A stretch of 64,000 nt of DNA from Bdellovibrio bacteriovorus. GTDB taxonomy: Bacteria; Bdellovibrionota; Bdellovibrionia; Bdellovibrionales; Bdellovibrionaceae. The notes under the pieces were generated by a model. That model was not told the origin of the DNA. It was given only the letters and a program-made list of their open reading frames with translations, and did no database searches. The position numbers and the translations under genes are program-made. This document shows, piece after piece, positions 32,607-40,246 of this stretch. Positions within the stretch are counted from its first letter, which is position 1, and each line of letters starts with the position of its first letter. The DNA lies in contig NZ_LUKE01000003.1 in assembly GCF_001592735.1 (NCBI RefSeq), positions 434,001 to 498,000 of the forward strand. The letters run 5' to 3'.

Positions 32607-34528
32607 GGTACGCCCATTAATCTTAAACCTTGTACAAGTACTACGACAAGCACATAGGCAAAAAGATTAAAGGCTACTAATTGTGTCAGCGCAAAGGTCC
32701 AAGAACCACTTTCACGGACCTGCACGCCCACGGTGGACATACATTGCAGAGCAATTAAGAAAAATACCATCAACCCGATAACAGAACTGACGGTAAAGAT
32801 TTTTTCGCCGGACGAATTCACCGCACTTTCCATCTGAGTCAACAAGGACGCTTGCTGAGAGTCTTCATCGGTGTCGGTGATATTAAATGTTAAAGCCATG
32901 GACGAAACGAACACTTCCCGTGCCGCAAAAGCAGAAATCAATCCCACCCCCACACGCCAATCAACACCCATCGGCGCCATGACCGGTTCAATCACTTTCC
33001 CCATGCGGCCGATATAGCTTTCTTCTAATTTTTGATGCGCATCTTCCATTTCATAATGAGGGAAGGTCGATCCCGCCCACACAATCACCGCAAAAACAAA
33101 GATGATCGGCCCGGCGCGCTTAACGTAAGAAAGCGTTCTGGTCCAAGCTTGGCGAACTAACACCCGAACTTTAGGTCGACGATAAATCGGCAGCTCCATC
33201 ATAAACAGTGTGGCTTCTCGGGCCGGGATAAATTTACTAACCACGCCTGCGGCAAAAGCGCCGACGATCATGGAGCCGATGTACAAGGCCGCTAACGCGA
33301 GGCCCGCCTTTAAAGGCTCGCCACGGAATAAAAAGGCCAAACACAAAGCATAGACCGGCAAACGCGCTGAACAGCTCATGAGCGGAATCACGAAGTTTGT
33401 GATCATGCGATCTTTGGTTGATGGAATATTGCGAGTCGCAATAATGGCCGGCACCGCACACGCAAACCCCGATAAAAGCGGAACAAACGAACGACCACTC
33501 ATGCCCAAGGCCGAAAAAGGTCGATCAATAAGGGTTGCCGCCCGCGCTAAATACCCGGTACTTTCAAGAATACCTATTCCTAAAAATAAAATAAAAATTT
33601 GCGGTGCAAACACCAAGAAAGCCGCAAAGCTTGCGACAATCCCGTTGGCTAAAAAGTCCGCCCATAAAGTGCCCGGACCTAGTGACGCCACCCATTCATT
33701 CAAACTGGTGAAGCTGCCGTCGATAAAATCCATAAATGGGGTCGCCACCCAGAAGACACTGGCAAATAAAAGGCTCATGATGACAATAAACAAAACCGAG
33801 CCAAACAACGGATGCAATAAAACCTTATCGATTTGTTCCGTGCGCGCCACAATTCGGTGTAAACGCTCTTGCGCATGATCGGTTTTATGGGTCAGCGCTT
33901 CGTCGGCGATTTTCGCGCATTCTTGCAAACGCTTTTCTTGAGTTTCAAAATTCCAAGGCTGTGGCTTTTGCGTGAAGATCTCTTGATCCGAAGACAATGT
34001 ATGCGCTTGGGCCACGATTTCTTTGATACCGCCCGCGAGCAGTCCATCAAAAAGAAGAACCGGACATCCCAATTCCTTTTTCAGGTAATCAATATCTAAA
34101 TTCAAACCCTCTTTACGCAAAAGATCTTCCATGGTGATCACCACCATGAAAGGAAATCCAGTTTCCTTCACTTGCATCGCTAATTGTAAATGACGTGCCA
34201 GTTGCGTTCCATCCACGACCACAATCAAACCATCGACACTCGGGACGCGAGGATTTTCGTAAATAGAGCGAAAGGTCACCCATTCATCCGCTGATTTGGG
34301 ATGAAGACTGTACGTACCGGGAGTATCCATCACTTGCAGATCTTGAGGCCCCCAGTGACCGGCAAGCTTTCCTAAGGAAAACTCCACCGTGGCGCCGGGA
34401 TAGTTCACGGTTTTAAAACGCGATCCCGTGAGCCAGTTATACAGCGTCGTCTTTCCCGAGTTAGGAGTTCCTAAAAGAGCGATGGTCTTGAACTGAGTTT
34501 CCGTTACAACGCCTTCACTTGTGCGCAT
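32603..34528 (-). CDS. feoB: Ferrous iron transporter FeoB, divergent G4/G5 motifs
   Basis: A 641-residue inner-membrane Fe2+ transporter with N-terminal G domain. G1 is GTPNSGKT (20-27) and G3 is DTPG (68-71). At the G4 position, where FeoB normally has N-x-x-D, the sequence is TMED (132-135), and the following G5 segment is also unlike family (LLFDGLLAGG). The membrane part has both Gate motifs (VPLLSGFACAVPAIIATRNI, PLMSCSARLPVYA). It is shorter than E. coli FeoB (773). GAGGAGG precedes the ATG, which overlaps feoA by 25 bp. Confidence 0.93.
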   Translation of the reverse strand: MRTSEGVVTETQFKTIALLGTPNSGKTTLYNWLTGSRFKTVNYPGATVEFSLGKLAGHWGPQDLQVMDTPGTYSLHPKSADEWVTFRSIYENPRVPSVDGLIVVVDGTQLARHLQLAMQVKETGFPFMVVITMEDLLRKEGLNLDIDYLKKELGCPVLLFDGLLAGGIKEIVAQAHTLSSDQEIFTQKPQPWNFETQEKRLQECAKIADEALTHKTDHAQERLHRIVARTEQIDKVLLHPLFGSVLFIVIMSLLFASVFWVATPFMDFIDGSFTSLNEWVASLGPGTLWADFLANGIVASFAAFLVFAPQIFILFLGIGILESTGYLARAATLIDRPFSALGMSGRSFVPLLSGFACAVPAIIATRNIPSTKDRMITNFVIPLMSCSARLPVYALCLAFLFRGEPLKAGLALAALYIGSMIVGAFAAGVVSKFIPAREATLFMMELPIYRRPKVRVLVRQAWTRTLSYVKRAGPIIFVFAVIVWAGSTFPHYEMEDAHQKLEESYIGRMGKVIEPVMAPMGVDWRVGVGLISAFAAREVFVSSMALTFNITDTDEDSQQASLLTQMESAVNSSGEKIFTVSSVIGLMVFFLIALQCMSTVGVQVRESGSWTFALTQLVAFNLFAYVLVVVLVQGLRLMGVP

Positions 34529-34734
34529 GCCGCCTCCTCATTTCTTAATGCTAAGAAGCTGGTATTGAATCGAACCAACAAGGGACCGCGGAAGGGAGCA
34601 CGTCCAAGCACGGTCACCTTTGTCCCCACGCGCAGCCCCATCTCATGCAGGCGTTCGCGGTATACTTGATCGCCGGTAAAACCGGTGATTTCAAACTGGT
34701 GCCCTGGGCGCGGCTTAGAATCAAGTAAAGTCAT
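34504..34734 (-). CDS. feoA: FeoA, SH3-like partner of FeoB
   Basis: A 76-residue cytoplasmic protein of the FeoA family, a small SH3-like beta-barrel needed for FeoB activity. It has the typical GHQFEITGFTGDQVYRERLHEMGLRVG core, ending in the RFNTSFLALRNEEA strand pair. It is the first gene of the feo operon and overlaps feoB by 25 bp. A perfect 20-bp dyad lies 30 bp upstream of its start. Confidence 0.93.
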   Translation of the reverse strand: MTLLDSKPRPGHQFEITGFTGDQVYRERLHEMGLRVGTKVTVLGRAPFRGPLLVRFNTSFLALRNEEAACAQVKAL

Positions 34735-34764
34735 GATATTCCTTAGGAAGTTTGCAGTTTCTAG

Positions 34765-34784
34765 TTAAAGTCTGCCGACTTTAA
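34765..34784. promoter_or_regulatory. Perfect 20-bp dyad upstream of feoA
   Basis: TTAAAGTC (34765-34772), spacer TGCC, GACTTTAA (34777-34784) is a perfect inverted repeat 30 bp upstream of feoA. It differs from the E. coli Fur box but has the size of a DtxR/MntR- or Fur-type operator. It is the best candidate for iron control of the operon. Confidence 0.5.
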
Positions 34785-34900
34785 AGGCCAGCTCTTTAAG
34801 GCCTAATACATAAGTTGAAAGCTTACTGAGAACTGACCCTTAGTCTTGTTTTCGCGACGCAACGTTAAGTCTTACCAGGCAAGACCGATCTGAAGTCTGT

Positions 34901-35956
34901 ATGGATTTTGGTATTAAGACTTTCATCAGTACGGCAGCCGCAACATTGCTCTTAAGTCTTCCCGCGTGGAGCTCTGAAATCTTTTACGTTCCAGCTTTTT
35001 GCGAAACTTCTCTTTTAAAAATTCACGTTCAAAACCCTTCAAGTTCCCCACAAAGACTGTGGACCCAAGTCCGCGGAAGCACCGAGCTTCAAGAACTGCA
35101 TTTCGATTTTGACCCAAAAGAAAAACGCAGTATTTCGGGTTCTGAATTTCTAGGCAGCGCCCAAGGCTTTTCGATTAAAACATGGCAGCCAGGAGCTTTA
35201 AAAATCACTGCGCAATGTGATCAGGAAAATATCATTCCCTTAAATCAGACCACGTCACCGGAGGTCACCCACTTCTTCCCTCCCGGAATAAAAAGTGTGA
35301 AGTTCAATATTCAAAATCTAGGATGGCAATCGCACCCTGTTTTGCTGACAGCATTTTCGGCCAATGGCTCTGTTATCGGCAGCAAGAACATCGACATCAA
35401 AGATTATGATACATCGGCGATGAAGTGGACTTTAGAAGAAAACATCGCGAAAGTTGAAGTTCGCTCTGAGGGCCGCGTGCATTCGTGGGGGTTTTTCCCC
35501 AACGGAATTTCGGAAAGTTTTTCCCCAGGAGTGTCCTTAAAACCAGTGCTCTTAAAACCGGATACTTCTAAAACATATTTCTTAATTTCTACGCGTGATG
35601 CTCGCCCCAACGAATCTTACGTGGTGGGTTTTTCCGACCCGGAGCAAATTAAAACCGCGCGTGCGCAAATCAACACCACGGGTTTTGAAAAGATCTTAGT
35701 AGCTCGTTTGCAAATGGGTCACGGTGGATTTAATCGAAATTATTTTAGCAAAGACCACGCGCCCTATTCGTGGTCCGTGAGCGAAGTCGATGCCTTTGCC
35801 GACTTTGCGCACATTTCTTGCGATGGCAGCCCAGATATTGTTGAAGAAAGACTTCTGCAATACACTAATGACGGCGGGCGCATTTGTTTTTGGCGTTATC
35901 GCGTGGTGCGCGAGCTTACTAACCACGAAGTCTCTGTCGGCGCTCTTAATCCGTAA
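34901..35956 (+). CDS. Exported protein of unknown function
   Basis: A 351-residue protein with a signal peptide (MDFGIKTFISTAAATLLLSL, cleavage after PAWSS). The mature part is rich in beta-prone Ser/Thr stretches, with few Cys, and looks like two or three beta-sandwich domains. I do not recognise a family. No clear ribosome binding site is visible before the ATG. Its 3' end is 2 nt from the stop of the convergent PTPS gene. Confidence 0.7.
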   Translation: MDFGIKTFISTAAATLLLSLPAWSSEIFYVPAFCETSLLKIHVQNPSSSPQRLWTQVRGSTELQELHFDFDPKEKRSISGSEFLGSAQGFSIKTWQPGALKITAQCDQENIIPLNQTTSPEVTHFFPPGIKSVKFNIQNLGWQSHPVLLTAFSANGSVIGSKNIDIKDYDTSAMKWTLEENIAKVEVRSEGRVHSWGFFPNGISESFSPGVSLKPVLLKPDTSKTYFLISTRDARPNESYVVGFSDPEQIKTARAQINTTGFEKILVARLQMGHGGFNRNYFSKDHAPYSWSVSEVDAFADFAHISCDGSPDIVEERLLQYTNDGGRICFWRYRVVRELTNHEVSVGALNP

Positions 35957-35958
35957 AG

Positions 35959-36447
35959 CTATTTAGGAACTGAGGTCGAAGCCCCTTGGCCGGGAGTTTC
36001 TTCGACATAGACCTGCACCTTTGAAACCCCGTGAGTTTTAAATTCTTTATAAAACGACTCCGCTAAAAGCCGAGAGAACTGCTCTACACTGGTGTTGGAA
36101 ACGGGCAAGAGCAAAACTTCATTGAATGGAAAAACATAAAAGCGATCACGGAAAGTCACTTCCAGGGATTTTTCGGTTTTTTTGAATTTCATGTCAGGAT
36201 GTTTTTCCGGCAAAAGCACCATTTCATCCCAACCATCCAACGTCGCCTTGATAAATTTTTTAAAAACATTGAAGTCCACAAAATAGCCACTGTCTTCGAA
36301 TTTATCGGCTGACGGGGTCTCTAAATCCACGCGGACTTGATAATTATGACCATGCAGGCGTTCAGCTGAGTTTTCGTCGAAAATCAGGAAGTGGGCGGCT
36401 GAGAATTTAAAGTTCTGCTTAGCCAAATGCAATGTGGTCGTGGACAT
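35959..36447 (-). CDS. PTPS-III-type 6-pyruvoyltetrahydropterin synthase paralogue
   Basis: A 162-residue member of the PTPS/QueD family. Zinc ligands are present (FSAAHF and the HGH in ERLHGHNYQVRV), as is YFVDFNVFKKF and the late EET. The usual catalytic Cys four residues before HGH is Ala, while Glu stands three before it (E-x-x-HGH), the mark of PTPS-III enzymes. These are known to make 6-hydroxymethyl-dihydropterin and replace FolB in folate synthesis in some bacteria. The insert at about 75-115 is longer than usual. I use ATG 36447 behind GAGG. Confidence 0.82.
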   Translation of the reverse strand: MSTTTLHLAKQNFKFSAAHFLIFDENSAERLHGHNYQVRVDLETPSADKFEDSGYFVDFNVFKKFIKATLDGWDEMVLLPEKHPDMKFKKTEKSLEVTFRDRFYVFPFNEVLLLPVSNTSVEQFSRLLAESFYKEFKTHGVSKVQVYVEETPGQGASTSVPK

Positions 36448-36470
36448 AGTCACCTCAATGTGGGTATAAC
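36441..36470 (+). promoter_or_regulatory. Candidate promoter giving a leaderless queD mRNA
   Basis: TGGACA (36441-36446), 18 bp, TATAAC (36465-36470) would start transcription at about 36477, which is the A of the queD ATG. No Shine-Dalgarno is visible before that ATG. The -35 box lies inside the divergent gene's start. Confidence 0.4.
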
Positions 36471-36476
36471 CCTAGC

Positions 36477-36839
36477 ATGAAATTCGAATTGAAGCAGCAC
36501 TTTCAAATTGAGTCCGCCCGTTTTCTGCCCCATCTGCCGGCAAACCACCCCTGCTCGCGTATGCATGGCCACAGTTTTAAGATTGTTCTGACATTGGTGG
36601 GCGATCTGGATCCTAAAATCGGTTGGGTGATTGATTATAACGACATCAGTGATCGGATGAAGCCGCTTTTACAAATGATTGATCACCGCGTTTTAAATGA
36701 GGTCGAAGGCCTTGAAAATCCCACCTCAGAGCTTTTGGCAAAATGGCTTTATGAGCGGGCGCTTAAAGATTTACCTCAGCTTAAACGCGTGACCATCGCC
36801 GAAACTCCACTGACAGAGTGCACTTACCCCGCACCCTAA
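36477..36839 (+). CDS. queD: 6-carboxytetrahydropterin synthase QueD
   Basis: A 120-residue enzyme of queuosine synthesis that turns dihydroneopterin triphosphate into 6-carboxytetrahydropterin. It has CSRMHGHSFKI, with the catalytic Cys four residues before the zinc-binding HGH (C-x3-HGH, the QueD mark), GWVIDYNDISDRMKPLL, the conserved DHRVLNEV and the late Glu in IAETPLTECTY. Length equals E. coli QueD (121). It is divergent from the PTPS-III gene with only 29 bp between start codons. Confidence 0.93.
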   Translation: MKFELKQHFQIESARFLPHLPANHPCSRMHGHSFKIVLTLVGDLDPKIGWVIDYNDISDRMKPLLQMIDHRVLNEVEGLENPTSELLAKWLYERALKDLPQLKRVTIAETPLTECTYPAP

Positions 36840-36850
36840 CCTAAACAGTC

Positions 36851-37696
36851 TTATAAACCTGAAGACTTTCCTTGGATAAGAGCCGCATTCACTCGAACAC
36901 TCGGGCCTTTGTGAAGTGAATTCTCAAAGGCTTGTCGGAATGACGGCGGATAAAGCATGACCACGGTCGAACCCATACGGAACATTCCAAGCTCGGACCC
37001 CTTATGCACCGGAATAGGTGGCGTGTAGCGCTTATGCTGAAAGATATGGGGGCCTTTTTGATTGCCGCGAACTTTGTCATCAAAACTCAAAACAATGTGA
37101 CCCACGTTGGTCGCACCCACGAACACCACGCCCACCGGGCCGAGATCGGTTTCAATTTCGACAAGCACTCGCTCATTCACGGTGAATAGATCTTTGATAT
37201 GGGTGGTGCTCCACTCATTCACCGGCCACAATTGCCCGGGCATATAGCGAACATCTGTGATTTCCCCATCTACCGGAGAATGCACCCGGTGATAGTCCGT
37301 CGGGCAAAGGTAATAGGTCAGAAAAAATCCCCCGGCCCATTTCTTTTTTGCCTCAGGATCTTGAGTGAAATCTTCAAGCTTATAGGTGATCCCTTTTGCT
37401 TGAATCATCGTGCCCCCGTCAATGGGTGCGGCTTGAGTGATCACGCTGTCGGCGGGGTGAACGGCCCAGGACTCTCCCACCGGGCGAATGCCGGTTTTAA
37501 GGCGACGAACAAAGAAGTCCCCGATGGATTTATATTGGTTATAAGGCTTTTCAGCCTCATCCAGATCAATCTTATAAAAGCTCGCAAATGCTTTAATCAT
37601 AAGCGATGCCAAAAAAGCCGGCGGCTCCCAGTGCATCAGGTGACCTATCCAACGGCTCATTCTTCTTTTCGGTAAAACACGTGTGATAACAGACAT
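36851..37696 (-). CDS. psd: Phosphatidylserine decarboxylase proenzyme
   Basis: A 281-residue membrane-associated enzyme that makes phosphatidylethanolamine from phosphatidylserine. It shows YKSIGDFFVRRLK, HPADSVI, the HRVHSPVDGEI segment with the conserved His, and the self-cleavage site GST in FRMGSTVVMLYPP near residue 250. The family consensus LGST is MGST here. Cleavage between Gly and Ser gives the pyruvoyl cofactor. Length is usual. It is convergent with queD, 11 nt apart. Confidence 0.92.
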   Translation of the reverse strand: MSVITRVLPKRRMSRWIGHLMHWEPPAFLASLMIKAFASFYKIDLDEAEKPYNQYKSIGDFFVRRLKTGIRPVGESWAVHPADSVITQAAPIDGGTMIQAKGITYKLEDFTQDPEAKKKWAGGFFLTYYLCPTDYHRVHSPVDGEITDVRYMPGQLWPVNEWSTTHIKDLFTVNERVLVEIETDLGPVGVVFVGATNVGHIVLSFDDKVRGNQKGPHIFQHKRYTPPIPVHKGSELGMFRMGSTVVMLYPPSFRQAFENSLHKGPSVRVNAALIQGKSSGL

Positions 37697-37807
37697 AGAA
37701 ATCTTTATACCAAAACGGCCTCCCCTTTGTCACCGCAATTGAAATGCTTTAATATCCCTTCATCCCATTTCATTGGCGTTTAACAGGCGCCCGGAAAAGA
37801 GTCCTGC

Positions 37808-39352
37808 ATGAGCAAAATTATCCCGAATTTAGAGATCCCTATTGACCAGGATCTTGAAGAAAAATTGCAATGGATGATGCCCGAACACGGGCCCTACCGC
37901 ATCTTACGCCAAAGTGTCGATGCCAGACGCTCTCACTCTCCCCACTTTGTTTACACCGTAGAGATCGCCGAAAAAGGCGAAACTCTGAATTTACCGACAT
38001 TTGAATTTGAAAAGATCAAGACACCTTCTGAAAAACCTTTGATTGTCGGCACCGGACCCGCCGGCCTTTTTGCCGCCCTTCGCTTTGTCGAAAGAGGTGT
38101 GCCGTGTGTGCTTTTTGAGCGCGGCTCTGACAGTGCACAGCGCATTAAAGGCATCAATCAATACTGGCGTTACGGCAAACTGGATCCTCGCAATAACGTC
38201 TGCTTTGGTGAAGGTGGCGCCGGACTTTATTCTGATGGGAAACTGATCACGCGCATTAAATCCGACCATATTCCTTACGTCATGAATCGCTTAGTGCAGT
38301 TCGGAGCCCCTGCTGAAATTCAGTGGCTTTCTAATCCCCACGTAGGTTCTGATCGTATTCGTCGCGTGATTCCGAAAATGCGTGAATTTTTAAAAGCCAA
38401 TGGCTGCGAAATTCACTTTAACACACAAATCACGGAAGTGCTTTTTGAAGGCAAACAGGTCACCGGCGTGCGCACCGAACACGGTACGGAATTTAAATCT
38501 CCGCATGTGATTTTAGCCACCGGCCATTCCGCTGAAGACATGATTCAACACTTGCGCGACAGTGGTGTTCATTTAGACGGAAAATCTTTTGCCATGGGTT
38601 TGCGGGTTGAGCACTCGCAAAGTGAGATCAATAAAATTCAATACCGTCAGTTTTCAGAGCATCCCAAACTGGGTGCAGCGAACTATAAACTCGCCCACCA
38701 TGATAATAACACCGGCGTTGGAGTTTACTCCTTTTGCATGTGCCCGGGGGGATATGTTCTTTCTTCCGGCACGGAAGCTGATGGTATTGTCTGTAACGGC
38801 ATGAGTAACTACAATCGCAATTCTCCCTTTGCTAATGCGGCGATCGTGGTCAGTATCGATCACACGAAAAACTTTGGTGCGGATATCTGGGGCGGCATGA
38901 AAATGCGGCGTGATCTTGAAACCCGCGCTTATAATTCTGTTTTAGAGGCGGGCGGAACGCGCGAATTGCCGGCGCAAAATTTGATGGATTTCTTAAAAGG
39001 ACCTTCTAAATCGGGGCCGCGCGCTTTAAGAGCCGGCTCCTCGCCTTCGGGCGCAATCAATGTACGTTTAGATGAGTTGTTACCGGCAAATATGCGAGAC
39101 CGTATTCGCCAAGGGTTTGAAAACTTTCAGCGCAGCATGAAGGGCTTCATCACCGAAGAAGCGCAAGTGTATGGGGTGGAGTCACGCACCAGTTGTCCGG
39201 TTCGTATCACGCGCGATAGTGAAACATTACAAAGTATTTCACATCCCGGTCTTTATCCGGCCGGGGAAGGTGCGGGCTACGCCGGTGGCATCACTTCCGC
39301 GGCTTGTGATGGTGTGCGTATCGCCGATAAGATTACAGAACTTTTAAAGTGA
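37808..39352 (+). CDS. COG2509-type FAD-dependent dehydrogenase
   Basis: A 514-residue flavoprotein. A small N-terminal domain (about 1-75) precedes the FAD-binding fold PLIVGTGPAGLFAALRFVER (about 77-95). The stretch FGEGGAGLYSDGKLITRIKS and the C-terminal GLYPAGEGAGYAGGITSAACDG are typical of uncharacterised COG2509 proteins. The substrate is unknown. No membrane segment is evident. The start at 37808 is reasonable but lacks a strong ribosome binding site. It appears monocistronic. Confidence 0.85.
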   Translation: MSKIIPNLEIPIDQDLEEKLQWMMPEHGPYRILRQSVDARRSHSPHFVYTVEIAEKGETLNLPTFEFEKIKTPSEKPLIVGTGPAGLFAALRFVERGVPCVLFERGSDSAQRIKGINQYWRYGKLDPRNNVCFGEGGAGLYSDGKLITRIKSDHIPYVMNRLVQFGAPAEIQWLSNPHVGSDRIRRVIPKMREFLKANGCEIHFNTQITEVLFEGKQVTGVRTEHGTEFKSPHVILATGHSAEDMIQHLRDSGVHLDGKSFAMGLRVEHSQSEINKIQYRQFSEHPKLGAANYKLAHHDNNTGVGVYSFCMCPGGYVLSSGTEADGIVCNGMSNYNRNSPFANAAIVVSIDHTKNFGADIWGGMKMRRDLETRAYNSVLEAGGTRELPAQNLMDFLKGPSKSGPRALRAGSSPSGAINVRLDELLPANMRDRIRQGFENFQRSMKGFITEEAQVYGVESRTSCPVRITRDSETLQSISHPGLYPAGEGAGYAGGITSAACDGVRIADKITELLK

Positions 39353-39446
39353 GTTGTTAGTTATCAATTCTTAAAACTCTTCATCGCCTCCCTGAAAGAT
39401 CTCTTGTTAACTGGGCATTCAAGAAATCAAACAGGAGAAAACCTTC

Positions 39447-40178
39447 ATGAAGAAGATGTTACTAACAGGTTTATTAGTTGTACTAGGAATCGCCGCCACG
39501 GGTTGCACTCGTGGTGAAGTCAGCGATGGTTCAAATGGCGTGGGCGTAGGAATCGGCATTGGTTATCCAGATCCTTGGCATCCAGGATATCCGGGAGATC
39601 GCTATCCCAACGATCCGTACCCAAATGATCCGTGGCCTTCAGAGCCCACGGAACCTTATCCGGCACCTCCCGCACGAGGCCCGGTCCGTCCTCCAGGATC
39701 TAACTGTGACCGCTTGGGCTGCTGGGATCCAAACAGTCCTAACTTTGTCAATTTCGCCGCATCAAGCTCATCAAACTTGTCTAAAAATACGGCGAAGCTA
39801 GAAGCCAAATACGGATTGCCAAGATCGGCAGCGGCAAGAATCGCCAACGCGTTTAACAACGTGCGCGCGCAAGGCATGGAGTCTTTTTTATCCATTGGTC
39901 TGACAGAAAAAGATTTTAAAGCGATGATGAAGCGTCAACTTCCATCCGATGAAGCTGTCCAAAGAGCGGCCGGCAAATTGGGGCTTTCTGAAAAACAAAG
40001 TCGCCAAGTTTTAACGGCCATGATGCGTTCGTTCTGGGCCCAAGCTGCCAATGTGAACAGTCCTTATTGGAAGTATTGCCAAATGGGCGGCCACTGGAAA
40101 ACAGATCAAAATCGCTCTTGCTCAAAACTTCACTGGCCGGGCTGCAGCCCGCAAACAGGGGCTCAGCTTTGCTACTAA
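39447..40178 (+). CDS. Lipoprotein with Pro-rich low-complexity linker
   Basis: A 243-residue lipoprotein: signal MKKMLLTGLLVVLGIAATGC gives a lipid-anchored Cys at 20. Residues about 40-85 are a Tyr-Pro-Asp/Asn-rich linker (repeats like YPNDP, DPWP). The folded part (about 95-243) is helical, with EAKYGLPRSAAARIANAF and LPSDEAVQRAAGKLGLSEKQ, and ends in a Cys/Trp-rich tail. AGGAG precedes the ATG. It stands 56 nt before a sensor kinase gene whose start lies in a hairpin, so the two may be co-transcribed. No family recognised. Confidence 0.78.
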   Translation: MKKMLLTGLLVVLGIAATGCTRGEVSDGSNGVGVGIGIGYPDPWHPGYPGDRYPNDPYPNDPWPSEPTEPYPAPPARGPVRPPGSNCDRLGCWDPNSPNFVNFAASSSSNLSKNTAKLEAKYGLPRSAAARIANAFNNVRAQGMESFLSIGLTEKDFKAMMKRQLPSDEAVQRAAGKLGLSEKQSRQVLTAMMRSFWAQAANVNSPYWKYCQMGGHWKTDQNRSCSKLHWPGCSPQTGAQLCY

Positions 40179-40215
40179 GCGTTTCACATTGAGAATTCCA
40201 TAAAGTCTCAACAGT

Positions 40216-40246
40216 TTTCCGGTTCAATGAAGACATGAACCGGAAA
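40216..40246 (+). promoter_or_regulatory. 11-bp hairpin covering the sensor kinase start codon
   Basis: TTTCCGGTTCA (40216-40226) and TGAACCGGAAA (40236-40246) are perfectly complementary with a 9-nt loop. The start codon ATG is 40235-40237, at the loop-stem junction, so codons 1-4 are in the stem. No T-run follows, so a terminator is unlikely. It may repress translation or be a DNA operator. Confidence 0.5.
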
